A stretch of 56,346 bases of DNA from Desulfofundulus thermobenzoicus (GCF_009428905.1 NZ_WHYR01000022.1:1-56346), one strand, 5' to 3'; numbered from the stretch's first letter, positions 15,391-24,870 are shown. The notes: generated from the letters alone by a model not told the origin. Translations and numbers: made by a program.

Positions 15391-16656
15391 TCAGTCCAGT
15401 ACATGCCGGGCCGCCGCTTCCAGTGCACGGCAGTCGTCCCAGGGACCCACGGTGGCCAGGGCAAAGGACTCTGGATTAAGTCTGGTCCGGGCCAGTTCCT
15501 GCACATCTTCCAGGGTAACCCCTTTCACCCGGGACACCACTTCCTCCGGCGTTTGCACCTTGCCCAGGTAAAGCTGGGATTTGGCCAGCCGGCTCATGCG
15601 CGTGCTCACGCTTTCCAGGGAAAGCCACAGGTTGCCGGTAATCTGCTCCTTGGCCCGCTGCAGTTCCTCCGCCCGCACACCATTTTTTTGTATGTCCCTG
15701 ATTTCCTTGAAGATCAGGTCCATCACCGCCGGCAGGTTCTGTTTGCTTAAACCGGCGTAGACACAAAACAGGCCGGCGTCACGGTAGGAACTGTGATAGG
15801 AGTAAATGGTATAAACCAGCCCCCTTTGTTCCCGGATCTCCTGAAACAGACGGGAGCTGATGCCGCCGCCCAGGATGGTGTTCACCAGCTGAAAGACATA
15901 GACCTGATCGTGGTCCAGGGGCAGTCCCGGGGCGCCCACACATAAATGCACCTGCTCCGTATCCTTGGTCCGGCAGGTAATCTCCCGCCGGGGCAGGGGA
16001 TGACCCAGCCGGCGGGATACCGGTTCACCATCCAGCCGCCCCAGAATGGAGCGCAACTTTTCCACCGTCCGTCCGTGGTCGATATTTCCGGCCACGGCCA
16101 CCACCAGTTTGCCGGGATTATAATGATGCCGGTAATAATGCAAAATATCTTCCCGGGAGAGATTGCGGATCACTTCGGCGGTACCGATGATGGGCCGGCC
16201 CAGGGCGTGCCCCTGCCAGATGGTGGTGGCAAAGACATCGTGAACCAGCTCATCGGGAGCATCCTCGTACATCTTTATTTCTTCAATAATGACATTGCGT
16301 TCCCGGTCGATATCCTCCGGGGCAAAGCGGGAATGGAACAACATGTCCGTCAGGATGTCCAGGGCCAGATCAAAATGCTCATCCAGCACCCGGGCATAAT
16401 AACAGGTATATTCCTTGGTGGTAAAGGCATTCAGCTGGCCGCCCACGGCGTCCAGGGCCTCGGCGATATCCCGGGCCGTCCGCCGCTCCGTACCTTTGAA
16501 CATCATGTGCTCGATAAAGTGGGAAACCCCGGCCACCTCCGGACTTTCATCCCGGGAACCCACATCCACCCAGATCCCCAGCACCACGGAGCGGACGTGG
16601 GGAATATCTTCGGTCAATATTTTTACTCCGTTTTCCAGGGTCACCGTTTGATACAA
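15391..16656 (-). CDS. M16-family zinc peptidase, YmxG/MlpA type
   Basis: The 421-residue protein is a processing-protease-like metallopeptidase. The inverted zinc motif HFIEH lies near residue 48 in VSHFIEHMMFKGTERR, with the distal Glu region in FHSRFAPEDIDRERNVIIEE. The C-terminal M16 half has GGGISSRLFQEIREQRGLVY. TTG at 16656 follows GGGGGTGTG and gives the normal N-terminus LYQTVTLENGVKILTEDIPH; the open frame extends 13 codons further. The place next to ylxY and ylmC corresponds to mlpA/ymxG of Bacillus. Natural substrates are not known. Confidence 0.92.
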   Translation of the reverse strand: MYQTVTLENGVKILTEDIPHVRSVVLGIWVDVGSRDESPEVAGVSHFIEHMMFKGTERRTARDIAEALDAVGGQLNAFTTKEYTCYYARVLDEHFDLALDILTDMLFHSRFAPEDIDRERNVIIEEIKMYEDAPDELVHDVFATTIWQGHALGRPIIGTAEVIRNLSREDILHYYRHHYNPGKLVVAVAGNIDHGRTVEKLRSILGRLDGEPVSRRLGHPLPRREITCRTKDTEQVHLCVGAPGLPLDHDQVYVFQLVNTILGGGISSRLFQEIREQRGLVYTIYSYHSSYRDAGLFCVYAGLSKQNLPAVMDLIFKEIRDIQKNGVRAEELQRAKEQITGNLWLSLESVSTRMSRLAKSQLYLGKVQTPEEVVSRVKGVTLEDVQELARTRLNPESFALATVGPWDDCRALEAAARHVLD

Positions 16657-16739
16657 AAACCCACACCCCCATTGACTGAAAGGTTCTTCCCCCAATAACC
16701 GTCAGTAAACGCCCCTTGCGGCATTCGTTCCCCCCATCT

Positions 16740-18002
16740 TTAAAACACATAAATTGAAATATTCGCCGGCTGTCCTGAAAATCCTCTCAACCCTGCCGGC
16801 GGGCTGTTTATACCCCGCCACCTTTGCCACCACAGGCGGTAAAAGGGCAGGCGTTCCACCGAACGGGCGGTCAGTAAAAGTGCCCTGGCCGCCGGTTGTC
16901 TATCCACCCATATTTCCAGGCTGTTCACCGGTATGCCGGCCTGCACCGGGGCCTGGAGCGGGGGTGCGGGACCCGGCCTCTTCTCTATAATTGGATCTGC
17001 CTTCACCGGCAGGGTTACCTCCACATTCCGGTCGCTGACCAGGGACACCTCCGGAACCATACCGTCAACGACGGCGGCCCGGGCACAAACCTGGCCCCTG
17101 GTAATCAGGGTGGTATTTTTAAAGGCGGCAAAGCCATAATCCAAAAGGGCCATGGTATCACCGTAGCGGTCGTCACTGTGCAAAACCACGGTAATCAGTT
17201 GCCGGCCGTCACGGCTGGCCGAAGCCACCAGGCACATGCCGGCGGCACTGGTGGTGCCGGTTTTCACCCCGTCGGCCCCCCGGTAGCTCCAGAGCAGGCG
17301 GTTGGTATTATGCAAATGATACTCCCCGTAATGGGGAACGCCAAAGCCGTGGTAGCGGGTGGCCACCATCCTCTGGAAATTATGGTTCCGCAGGGCATAC
17401 CTGGTTAAGAGGGCCAGATCGTAAGCCGTGGACAAATGCCCTGCGGCGGGCAGGCCGTTGGGGTTGACAAAATGGGTGTGGCGTGCCCCCAGTTCCCTGG
17501 CCTTCCGGTTCATCAGCCAGACAAAATTATTCACGTTGCCGGCGATATGTTCGGCAATGGCCACACAGGCGTCATTGCCCGAGCGCAACAGGGCTCCATA
17601 TAAAAGCTGCTCCAAAGTCATCTTTTCACCGGGGAACAGATGCATACTGCTTTCCCCCACGGCAGCCGCCTCCGGGCTCACCGTCACCACCTGGTCCAGC
17701 CGCCCCCCTTCCAGGGCCAGAAGGGCCGTCAGGATCTTGGTGGTGCTGGCCGGCGGACGGGGTTGGTCGGGGTTTTTTGCGTAGAGGACCTGACCGGTGG
17801 CTGCATCCATTAAAACTGCCGCATCGGCGGTGATGCGGGGAGGTACCGGGGCCCGGGGTCCCGGGGCGGTGGAAGCAGGTAGTTCCTCCATGTAGAGTAT
17901 CGCCGGCAGGGATGGTCCCGGAGGAATACCGGCGGCCACGGGAAATGGAAAAGCCATCAGGCAAAGAAAAAGGATGGAGCATAAAAAAAACCGGGAAGAC
18001 AT
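16740..18002 (-). CDS. D-alanyl-D-alanine carboxypeptidase, DacF type
   Basis: This penicillin-binding protein of class S11 trims peptidoglycan stem peptides. ATG at 18002 after AGAGGTGAA gives a clear signal peptide (SSRFFLCSILFLCLMAF, cleavage near AAG). Catalytic motifs are SxxK in PASTTKILTALLALEGG (about 86), SGN in LLRSGNDACVAIAEHIAG and KTG in GADGVKTGTTSAAGMCL. A C-terminal beta-rich domain (GQVCARAAVVDGMVPEVSLV) and a basic amphipathic tail follow. The neighbours ylxY and the M16 protease and the spore-forming host suggest a cortex role, but DacF, DacB and DacA types are not separable here. Confidence 0.92.
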   Translation of the reverse strand: MSSRFFLCSILFLCLMAFPFPVAAGIPPGPSLPAILYMEELPASTAPGPRAPVPPRITADAAVLMDAATGQVLYAKNPDQPRPPASTTKILTALLALEGGRLDQVVTVSPEAAAVGESSMHLFPGEKMTLEQLLYGALLRSGNDACVAIAEHIAGNVNNFVWLMNRKARELGARHTHFVNPNGLPAAGHLSTAYDLALLTRYALRNHNFQRMVATRYHGFGVPHYGEYHLHNTNRLLWSYRGADGVKTGTTSAAGMCLVASASRDGRQLITVVLHSDDRYGDTMALLDYGFAAFKNTTLITRGQVCARAAVVDGMVPEVSLVSDRNVEVTLPVKADPIIEKRPGPAPPLQAPVQAGIPVNSLEIWVDRQPAARALLLTARSVERLPFYRLWWQRWRGINSPPAGLRGFSGQPANISIYVF

Positions 18003-18051
18003 GTTTTCACCTCTTAATCTGGCGTTCCAGATTCTAAACTTCCCGGTTTTC

Positions 18052-18807
18052 CTATACTTTATGTTCTGTTTTTCCGTCCCCTTCTCCATCCAGCTGCCGC
18101 AGCAGCCGGGACACGGTAACCAGCCGGTAGCCCCGGCATTTTAATTCCCTGATGATTCCCGGCAGGGCTTCAACGGTGGGCGCCGTGGGATGCATGAGCA
18201 CAATGGCCCCGTTATGCACCTTTTCCAGCACCCGGGAGCTGATTACCTCCGGTGCCGGACGCTGCCAGTCCACCGTATCCACACTCCACAAAATGGTCCG
18301 GTATCCCGCTTCCCGGGCGGCCTGGAGTACGGCCGGACCGTGTTCGCCGTATGGCGGCGCATACAATCCGGGGCGCTGGCCGGTTATGCGCACCAGCACC
18401 TCTTCCGCCCGGCGAATGTCCTGCACATTGCCGGCCACGGAAAGTTGATCCGGATGGGGATGGGCATAGCCGTGGCTGCCTATTTCGTGGCCCCTCTGGT
18501 AAATCTCCCGGGTCAGGGCGGGAAACTGCTCGGCCCATTGACCGCCAATAAAGAAGGTGACCGCCACCTTTTCCCGGGCCAAAATATCCAGCAACCGGGG
18601 CAGGTATTCCTCACCCCAGAAGACATTGACCGTAAAGGCGATTTCCTTTTCCCTGCCGTTCCCCTGGTAAATGGGTTGTGGCAGCACGGCGGGCACGGCC
18701 TGTAAAGAGCGGTCGTACCAGTATCCCCACACCAGTAGGGAAACCCCGAGCACCGCCAGCCATATTACCCGTTGCAATTGACGGCGATTGAAATAAAATA
18801 CGCGCAA
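18052..18807 (-). CDS. ylxY: YlxY-like polysaccharide deacetylase family protein
   Basis: The 251-residue membrane-anchored protein has one N-terminal transmembrane helix (VIWLAVLGVSLLVWGYWY) and a NodB-type domain: VAVTFFIGGQWAEQFPALTR, GHEIGSHGYAHPHPDQLS and YAPPYGEHGPAVLQAA. The first metal/catalytic motif TFDDG is replaced by TVNVFWGEE, as in Bacillus YlxY, so classic deacetylase activity is doubtful. TTG at 18807 is preferred because GGGAGGGGG precedes it. The order ylxY then M16 protease follows Bacillus, with the D,D-carboxypeptidase inserted between them. Confidence 0.88.
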   Translation of the reverse strand: MRVFYFNRRQLQRVIWLAVLGVSLLVWGYWYDRSLQAVPAVLPQPIYQGNGREKEIAFTVNVFWGEEYLPRLLDILAREKVAVTFFIGGQWAEQFPALTREIYQRGHEIGSHGYAHPHPDQLSVAGNVQDIRRAEEVLVRITGQRPGLYAPPYGEHGPAVLQAAREAGYRTILWSVDTVDWQRPAPEVISSRVLEKVHNGAIVLMHPTAPTVEALPGIIRELKCRGYRLVTVSRLLRQLDGEGDGKTEHKV

Positions 18808-18985
18808 TTTTCCCCCTCCCACCGTTCACCACATTTGTATGCGGGGGGAGGGTTGTATATGGCCCCCATTTTTCCAAAATTAACGACGTTACCAGGATTT
18901 TTTGCCGTTTGCGGCGAAAAATATTAATAACACCTCCAGTTCCACTTTTCACCCGTTTGCTGCTCCGGCATCCCCAACAGGCATA

Positions 18986-19630
18986 TTACTGAAGCAAGGT
19001 TTCCATCCCCACCCTGTCCAGCAGGGTGCCGAAACGTTCCCCGGGCCGGCCCCGCTCCAGGAAAAGCTCCAGGCAGTTCCCCAGCACCCGGGCCACCTCC
19101 CCTTCACCGGCCAGGGGCAACAGCACCCGGGCCAGACGGGGGTGGCGTCCCAGTTTACCTCCCACCAGCACCCGGAAACCTTTACGGCCGGCCACCAGTG
19201 TTCCGTTGGGACAGACCCGGATGCACTGCCCGCAGTTCAGACATTGCTCCCTGGCAATAACCGGGCCGTCCTCCGCCAGGGTAATGGCTCCATCGGGACA
19301 GGCATCCGTGCACCGGCCGCAAAACAGGCAGGCCCCGGCGACTTCCGGCACCACCTGCCCCTGTAAACCAAAGTCTTTAATCTGGGGCTGGCTGCAGGAG
19401 TTGGGACAGCCGGCCACGGCCAGGTGAAACATTTGATGGTGCAGCGGTTCTGCCCCGTTCAACCTGGCGGCCAACCGGCGGCTGAAATCATGCTCTTTAA
19501 AAACCGCTTCCAGAACCGTCTTTACCTGCAGGGGATCCTGTACGGCGCTGGCACAATTGAAACAGGATTTGACGGTAAAGAATTCCCCCGGTGAGGGAGT
19601 TGCCTTTTTTACAACCAACTGCTGCTGCAA
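18986..19630 (-). CDS. Siroheme sulfite/nitrite-reductase-like protein with ferredoxin domain
   Basis: The protein of about 214 residues has the siroheme/Fe4S4-binding loop HLAVAGCPNSCSQPQIKDFG, preceded by a possible Cys pair (SCFNCASAV), then two CxxCxxCxxxC clusters (CLFCGRCTDACPDGAITL and CLNCGQCIRVCPNGTLVAG). It then ends in a conserved GKLGRHPRLARVL segment. It resembles anaerobic sulfite reductase subunit C and small assimilatory-type reductases, but the N-terminal ferredoxin-like half domain is short. TTG at 19630 follows AGGTGG; the frame is open to a TTG at 19660 that lies within an inverted repeat. The gene lies between the IS607-type element and ylxY, so its promoter or 5' end may have been disturbed. 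Its activity and partners are unknown. Confidence 0.75.
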   Translation of the reverse strand: MQQQLVVKKATPSPGEFFTVKSCFNCASAVQDPLQVKTVLEAVFKEHDFSRRLAARLNGAEPLHHQMFHLAVAGCPNSCSQPQIKDFGLQGQVVPEVAGACLFCGRCTDACPDGAITLAEDGPVIAREQCLNCGQCIRVCPNGTLVAGRKGFRVLVGGKLGRHPRLARVLLPLAGEGEVARVLGNCLELFLERGRPGERFGTLLDRVGMETLLQ

Positions 19631-19656
19631 CGAAACCACCTGGTTCGAATAAGCTA

Positions 19657-19684
19657 ACAAAAACTAATAAGTGTTAGTTTTTGT
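19657..19684. repeat. Perfect 11-bp inverted repeat at the element boundary
   Basis: ACAAAAACTAA (19657-19667) and TTAGTTTTTGT (19674-19684) are exact inverted repeats with a 6-base loop. On the minus strand the second arm ends in TTAGTTTTTG, so it could terminate transcription coming from tnpB/guide RNA, or mark the element end. It covers the first possible start of the sulfite-reductase-like gene. Confidence 0.55.
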
Positions 19685-19967
19685 GTAGCCGGCCACCCCC
19701 ATGACCAGGTTTTCGCTCCTTTCGGATTGGATTTGTCCGCGCCTTTAGTATGCGGACAGGGCGACAGGGGGGCCTCGGCCCCGGGAGTCCCACCCGGACG
19801 GAAGAACGGTGCTTGTCGGGCACAAAACGCGGCCTTTTGGGAAACCACGAGAGTTTCCGTCCTGCGTTGACCGTCAAGTGACCCGGCACTTACCGCTGAG
19901 TGCCGGGTGCCTTCCGCGATCTGTTAGATACGGCCTACCGGTTTATCCGCACTCCGGCTAAACGGGG
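19685..19967 (-). ncRNA. Candidate omega (reRNA) guide region downstream of tnpB
   Basis: TnpB genes carry a structured guide RNA that overlaps or follows their 3' end. This 283-base gene-free stretch directly after the tnpB stop is rich in stems: ACCCGGCACT at 19900-19909 read on the minus strand pairs with AGTGCCGGGT around a short loop (19882-19909), and a GGGGCC/GGCCCC-type stem lies near 19768-19785. The 3' boundary is unknown; the inverted repeat at 19657-19684 could end it. The call rests on position and visible stems, not on a covariance match. Confidence 0.4.
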
Positions 19968-21668
19968 TCACCTACTCGATAGAGCGAGCTGCTTTAAGTC
20001 GTGCCAGGCGGAATAAAAGGATTCCTGTTGAAAACGGGTCAGTCCGTTGTGCAGGGGAATCTTTCCGTCCAACTGCTTGAAGAGCCGCTTTACCTTTCGG
20101 GTCATCCCTTTTCCTTCCCCAGGTAAGGAATTTGCCTTGTGGTTCAGCTTTTCTCTTATGGCCTGGATCTTTTGCTTTATTTCTTTGGTTATGCGTTCTT
20201 TAAAACCCATCGCCCGCCGGGCGATGGGAAGGGCGGCGGCGTGGTGGATGGTTACGCCGTAACGCTGCTTGTACTTATAGTAGCCGATGGTTGAAGTGTG
20301 GGCCGGCCAGACCGGTCTTACACTTACGCCTTCTTTGACGGCTTTACGGGTGATGGCTTCGCTTATCTTTTTAAACGGGAAGTTGGAAGCCATGCGGTTG
20401 AATCTTTTGTTCGTATCCAGCCGGTCTTTGCCGAAGTCCAGGTTTTCCAAAGCAATGGGTTTACCCAGGGCTCTGGCTATGTCCACCGCCACTTTGGCCA
20501 GCACGCCAATTAAATAGGTGCGCCGGTACCCCCGGCTGTAAGCCAGTTCAGGTATCTTGATGTAGAGAAACCCGTTCGGGTGCACCGTAACCTGAAATTC
20601 CCCGGCGAATTTGTGCAGGGCCTTCGGGTACGGTACGGTGAATCCTTCCGGCCAGGGTTCCGGCTGGCCGGTGTAACTGACACTGGCCAAAGCCACCCCG
20701 TCCGGGTTGGTGTCCATGCCCAGGTAGCCCCGGTTGGGACTGGTCACTGTTTCGGGCACGGCGACGGTGAATGTGATGTGTGTTCTGTACCGACCACCAT
20801 TATCCCTGATTAACTCCACAGTGTAGGGTGCACCGGAAAGGAGCAATTCCCACGTTTTGAGCCGGTGCTTTTCCGGTAGCCACATTTTGCCTGTTACCAG
20901 GGGCGCTCTGGTCATGACCGGTCTTCCCAGGCGGTCTACACCGGTTTGTTCCGACAGATGGGAAACGGTTACCGTCAGGGTGAATTTACCGTTGCGGTAG
21001 CTTATTTTGATATTCGGGTTGCCACCCTTGGTTTCGTCTCCCCGGGCGTACAGCCGGTTTTGCCGGGCGTTTTTCCATTCTTCCCGGGTGGCTTTGCCTT
21101 TGCAGACCCGCTTCCATAAGGCGCGGCCGCCAAAGACCACTTTCGGTATGGTGCCGTTGTCCCGGTGAGTTTGCAACTCTTCCAACTTGCCGGCCAGCTT
21201 TTTGACCCTGGCTTTGCGGCCGTGGACTGTATGTTTGGCTTTGGCGATTTTAGTCGCGTCGCCGGCTTTTACCGCTTTGGCCAGGTCTTTTTCGGCCCGG
21301 TCGAGTTTCCTTTTCGCCCGGGCCAGTTTGGTTTGTGTTTCTTCGATTTCCCTGGCCAGCAGTTCTTGCTGTGAACCAATGATTTCCCTTGCCTTTAAGA
21401 TGGCGTCGTCGCAGTAGCGGGAGTTTAAGCCGAACAGCCCCTGACCCTGTTTTTTGAGTGCTTCCCGTGAATCTCCTGCCAGCAAGCGGTTGAAGGCCCA
21501 GCGGGTGCAGGCGCAGAACAGGCGCATTTCCGTGGCCAGGGGGTCTTCCATGCCCTTCGCCCACTTCTCATTGCGCCGGGATGGGTAGAGTTCCGGGAAA
21601 AATTCGCCGCAGACGGTGTATTTGATGCCTTCGACAGGGTTAGTCCGTTTCTTTTTCGGCTTCTTCAT
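19968..21668 (-). CDS. tnpB: TnpB-like RNA-guided nuclease of an IS607-type element
   Basis: The 567-residue RuvC-fold protein starts MKKPKKKRTNPVEGIKYTVC. A long charged coiled coil lies at about residues 100-168, a beta-rich wedge region follows, then RuvC-I GYLGMDTNPDGVALASVSYT (Asp near 316), RuvC-II PIALENLDFGKDR (Glu near 408) and the late segment TSTIGYYKYKQRYGVTIHHA followed by AALPIARRAMGFKER near 470-500. The CxxC zinc finger of canonical TnpB is absent, and the third Asp (DxNAA) is replaced by HHAAA, typical of a divergent TnpB subgroup. A further in-frame start at 21743 would overlap the resolvase remnant. TnpB is not needed for movement; it cuts target DNA with its guide. The frame is intact, so the protein may still be made. 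Confidence 0.85.
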   Translation of the reverse strand: MKKPKKKRTNPVEGIKYTVCGEFFPELYPSRRNEKWAKGMEDPLATEMRLFCACTRWAFNRLLAGDSREALKKQGQGLFGLNSRYCDDAILKAREIIGSQQELLAREIEETQTKLARAKRKLDRAEKDLAKAVKAGDATKIAKAKHTVHGRKARVKKLAGKLEELQTHRDNGTIPKVVFGGRALWKRVCKGKATREEWKNARQNRLYARGDETKGGNPNIKISYRNGKFTLTVTVSHLSEQTGVDRLGRPVMTRAPLVTGKMWLPEKHRLKTWELLLSGAPYTVELIRDNGGRYRTHITFTVAVPETVTSPNRGYLGMDTNPDGVALASVSYTGQPEPWPEGFTVPYPKALHKFAGEFQVTVHPNGFLYIKIPELAYSRGYRRTYLIGVLAKVAVDIARALGKPIALENLDFGKDRLDTNKRFNRMASNFPFKKISEAITRKAVKEGVSVRPVWPAHTSTIGYYKYKQRYGVTIHHAAALPIARRAMGFKERITKEIKQKIQAIREKLNHKANSLPGEGKGMTRKVKRLFKQLDGKIPLHNGLTRFQQESFYSAWHDLKQLALSSR

Positions 21669-21911
21669 CTGCTTCCACTCCCGCATCGGCCTGCTTTTTG
21701 GTGGATACCCGGGCGTAAAGCACGACCGCTTCCGGTTCACCAATCAATTGGCCGGAAGATAACAGCCGGCTCAGTTCGTCCATGGAATACCGGCGCTGGC
21801 CGCCTGGTAAACGGACAGGTTTGATTAAGCCGCGCTTTTCCCAATTACGCAGGCTGTTCGGGTGAACGCCCAACTTTTTGCTGCCTGGCTTATGGTTAAT
21901 AGTTCAATGAT
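21640..21911 (-). pseudogene. tnpA: IS607-family serine resolvase TnpA, broken
   Basis: A MerR-type HTH (GVHPNSLRNWEKRGLIKPVR, then LPGGQRRYSMDELSRLL) is followed by the start of a serine recombinase domain (VVLYARVSTKKQADAG, with the catalytic Ser). About 12 residues later the frame ends in an unrelated acidic tail, so most of the roughly 200-residue enzyme is missing. At the N-terminus the expected TISQAAK lies in another frame, separated from KLGVHP by a one-base loss in an A-tract. The gene therefore has both an N-terminal frameshift and a C-terminal deletion, and the element cannot move by its own resolvase. Confidence 0.75.
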
Positions 21912-22148
21912 TTTATGATAGTTACTTTGTCATGTTCTGTCAATGTTTATTGCCCTGTCGGCAGCTGCTACACAACTCCAAACATCGGGTTAAGGGATCC
22001 CACCACCAGACCGTTTTTCACCTGACCCGCACGGGCCCGGGGGTCTGCCGAGAGGGGCGGGAAACAGGGTACTAAAGGTGGGTTTACCCATTATATACCG
22101 TGCCGCACCTTACGGTCTATGATTAATATCACAGGCCCCCAAAACAAC
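21912..22148. other. Gap between the IS607 remnant and the pnp terminator
   Basis: No gene or clear promoter was seen. The stretch probably holds the left end of the IS607-type element, whose exact terminus cannot be placed because these elements lack inverted repeats and do not duplicate the target. Confidence 0.3.
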
Positions 22149-22184
22149 AAAACCCCTCCAGGAAAAACCTTGGCAGGGAGTTTT
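22149..22184 (-). terminator. Imperfect stem-loop terminator after pnp
   Basis: On the minus strand AAAACTCCCTGCCAAGG pairs imperfectly with CCTGGAGGGGTTTT around TTTTT, followed by GTTGTTTTG. It lies 33 bases beyond the pnp stop. Confidence 0.65.
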
Positions 22185-22216
22185 GTACACAAAGGGTGTC
22201 CCACGTTGTTGTTCCA

Positions 22217-24439
22217 TTAATGCCGGCCATGTCTTGCCCGGGAGGGACGCCGCTGGTGGGTGGCGCCGCTATTTTCCCGGCTCTCCCGGGAATCCCGGGG
22301 CTCCGGGGGCAGCGCCTCTTTGCGGGATAACTTTAAACGCCCCTGGTTGTCGTATCCAATGGCCTTTACCAGGACGGTGTCGCCCTCTTTCAATACATCT
22401 TCCACCTTGTTCACCCGGTGATGGGCCAGCTGGGAAATATGCACCAGGCCCTCTTTACCCGGCAACCCCAGCACACCGGGCACGATCTCCACGAAGGCGC
22501 CAAAGTCGGTGACCCGGGTCACCCGGCCGGTGTATACCTCTCCGGTAACCACATCTTTGGTAATGCTTTCAATAATATCCAGCGCCCGCTGGCCCGCAGC
22601 CGGATCCACCGCAGCGATAAACACCCGGCCGTCATCCTCAATATCAATTTCCACACCCGTCTCATCAATAATCTTCTTGATGATCTTGCCTCCCGGTCCG
22701 ATGACCTCCCGGATCTTATCGGGATCAATCACCGTGTGCAGAATCCGCGGCGCATAGGGAGACAGTTCCGGCCGGGGGGCGGAAATAACTTCCAGCATCT
22801 TGCCCAGGATATACATGCGCCCCTCGTGGGCCTGGGCCAGTGCCTTTTCCAGGATCTCTTCCGTGACGCCCGGCACTTTAATGTCCATTTGCAGAGCCGT
22901 CACACCCCGGGCCGTACCGGCCACCTTGAAGTCCATGTCGCCCAGGTGATCTTCCACTCCCTGGATGTCCGTAAGCACGGCCACCCGGTCATCTTCTTTG
23001 ATCAAACCCATGGCCACCCCCGCCACCGGCGCTTTGATGGGAATGCCGGCATCCATGAGGGCCAGGGTGCTGCCGCAGACACTGCCCATGGAAGTGGAGC
23101 CGTTGGAGGAAAGGACCTCGGACACAATGCGGATGGTATAGGGAAAGGCGTCCTCGCCGGGGATTACCGGTTCCAATGCCCGCTCGGCCAGGGCGCCGTG
23201 GCCGATTTCCCGCCGGCCCGGGGAACGCATGGGCCGTGTTTCCCCCGTGCTGTAGGGCGGGAAATTGTAATGGTGCATGAACCGCTTGGTTTCCTCGATG
23301 CCCAGGCCGTCCAGAATCTGTTCATCGGAAATGGCGCCCAGGGTGACTACCGAAAGCACCTGGGTCTGCCCCCGGGTAAACAACCCCGAACCATGGGTGC
23401 GGGGCAGCACGCCCACCTCCACGCTTATGGGACGTATTTCATGCAAAGCCCGGCCGTCAATGCGGATTTTTTCCTCCAAAATAAATTGCCGGACCACTTT
23501 CTTCTCCACCGCATCCACCACGGCGGCAATGGAAGCATCCTTCTCGGGAAAGGTTTCCTGGAAGGATTCCACCAGTTTCGTTTTTACTTCTTCCAGCAGT
23601 GCTTCCCGCGCTTTTTTATCCAGGCGCTGCTCAATGCACTGCCTGACGGCACCTGTCAAAGCCTCCAGTGCCGGGCCGCTTACCGCCTCTTCAATTTCCG
23701 GCTCCACCACGGCCAGTACCGGCGTCACCTTTTCTTTGGCCAGGCCCAGGGCCAGTGCCTCCCGGCGGAAGTCTTCAATGAATTGCACAATTTCCTTCAC
23801 CTTTTCATGACCGAAGGAAATACCCCGCAGCATTTGCTCCTCCGGTACTTCCTTTGCCCCCGCTTCCACCATCATCACCGCATCGGCGGTCCCGGCCACC
23901 ACCAGGTGCATTAAATTTTTTTCGGACTGGGCCAGGGTAGGGTTGATCACGTACTCCCCATCCACCAGGCCCACAATTACACCTCCAATGGGGCCCTGGA
24001 AGGGAATTTCACTGATGTGCAGTGCTGCCGAAGCCCCCACCATGGCCGCAATTTCGGGCGCATTGTCCTGGTCCACCGATAAAACGGTGGCCACCACCTG
24101 CACCTCGTTGCGGCAACCTTTGGGAAAGAGGGGGCGAATGGGGCGGTCAATCAACCTGGCGGAGAGAACGGCCTTTTCGCTGGGGCGGCCCTCCCGTTTG
24201 ATAAAACCGCCGGGGATCTTGCCCACGGCATAAAGCCTTTCCTCATAGTCCACGGTCAGGGGGAAGAAGTCAATCCCCTCCCGCGGATTTTTGGCCATGG
24301 TGGCAGTGACCAGCACCACGGTGTCACCATAACGGACCAGTACCGCCCCGCCGGCCTGTCCGGCCACCCGGCCTGTTTCCAGTTGCAGGGTACGCCCGCC
24401 AACTTCCATTTCCCTGATTAAAATAGGCTGTTCTGCCAT
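22217..24439 (-). CDS. pnp: Polyribonucleotide nucleotidyltransferase (PNPase)
   Basis: The 740-residue protein is the phosphorolytic 3'-to-5' exoribonuclease of mRNA decay. It has two RNase PH domains ([20 protein letters not shown] at the start; [20 protein letters not shown] near 330), with the catalytic-site segment [20 protein letters not shown] near 445. A KH domain ([20 protein letters not shown], about 583) and an S1 domain ([20 protein letters not shown], about 640) follow. The C-terminal tail is rich in Arg, Ser and His. Its place after rpsO is the universal one. A hairpin between rpsO and pnp reduces but need not abolish read-through. Confidence 0.98.
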   Translation of the reverse strand: MAEQPILIREMEVGGRTLQLETGRVAGQAGGAVLVRYGDTVVLVTATMAKNPREGIDFFPLTVDYEERLYAVGKIPGGFIKREGRPSEKAVLSARLIDRPIRPLFPKGCRNEVQVVATVLSVDQDNAPEIAAMVGASAALHISEIPFQGPIGGVIVGLVDGEYVINPTLAQSEKNLMHLVVAGTADAVMMVEAGAKEVPEEQMLRGISFGHEKVKEIVQFIEDFRREALALGLAKEKVTPVLAVVEPEIEEAVSGPALEALTGAVRQCIEQRLDKKAREALLEEVKTKLVESFQETFPEKDASIAAVVDAVEKKVVRQFILEEKIRIDGRALHEIRPISVEVGVLPRTHGSGLFTRGQTQVLSVVTLGAISDEQILDGLGIEETKRFMHHYNFPPYSTGETRPMRSPGRREIGHGALAERALEPVIPGEDAFPYTIRIVSEVLSSNGSTSMGSVCGSTLALMDAGIPIKAPVAGVAMGLIKEDDRVAVLTDIQGVEDHLGDMDFKVAGTARGVTALQMDIKVPGVTEEILEKALAQAHEGRMYILGKMLEVISAPRPELSPYAPRILHTVIDPDKIREVIGPGGKIIKKIIDETGVEIDIEDDGRVFIAAVDPAAGQRALDIIESITKDVVTGEVYTGRVTRVTDFGAFVEIVPGVLGLPGKEGLVHISQLAHHRVNKVEDVLKEGDTVLVKAIGYDNQGRLKLSRKEALPPEPRDSRESRENSGATHQRRPSRARHGRH

Positions 24440-24573
24440 TTACGAATCCTAAACCTCCTACCTTACCTGTTAATTAAAACAACTGGTAATTCTTCTACAT
24501 AGTAAATATTATTTCCTGCAGAGGCAACAAAAAATACTTTTCACCTCACCGTTCATACCGGCCGCCAAATTAC

Positions 24574-24599
24574 AAAGGGCGGGTCTATACCCGCCCTTT
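24574..24599 (-). terminator. Stem-loop between rpsO and pnp
   Basis: AAAGGGCGGGT (24574-24584) pairs exactly with ACCCGCCCTTT (24589-24599), 2 bases after the rpsO stop. On the minus strand TTTGTAATTT follows. It probably causes partial termination and processing, as at this place in other bacteria. Confidence 0.7.
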
Positions 24600-24600
24600 A

Positions 24601-24870
24601 TTATTTGCGCAAGCCCAGTTTTTCAATGAGTGCCCGGTACCGCTCGAAATTTTTTGCCCGCAGATAGTTCAGCAGTGCCCGCCTTTGACCGACCATTTTC
24701 AACAGACCGCGCCGGGAGTGATGATCCTTTTTATGGATCCGTAAATGCTCCGTCAAACTGTTGATCCGTTCGGTCAAAATGGCAATCTGCACCTCCGGCG
24801 AACCGGTATCACTATCATGCAGCCGGTGCTCGGCAATTAAAGCCTGCTTTTTTTCCGCAGTCAGAGCCAT
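24601..24870 (-). CDS. rpsO: 30S ribosomal protein S15
   Basis: The 89-residue protein binds the central domain of 16S rRNA early in 30S assembly. The family motifs are complete: [40 protein letters not shown] and [20 protein letters not shown]. It is preceded by a good ribosome binding site (GGGGGAGGTGA) and placed before pnp as usual. Confidence 0.98.
   Translation of the reverse strand: MALTAEKKQALIAEHRLHDSDTGSPEVQIAILTERINSLTEHLRIHKKDHHSRRGLLKMVGQRRALLNYLRAKNFERYRALIEKLGLRK

Noticed and set aside
22418..23914. 498-codon plus frame antisense to pnp
   Set aside because: Same composition artefact, with pnp certain on the other strand.
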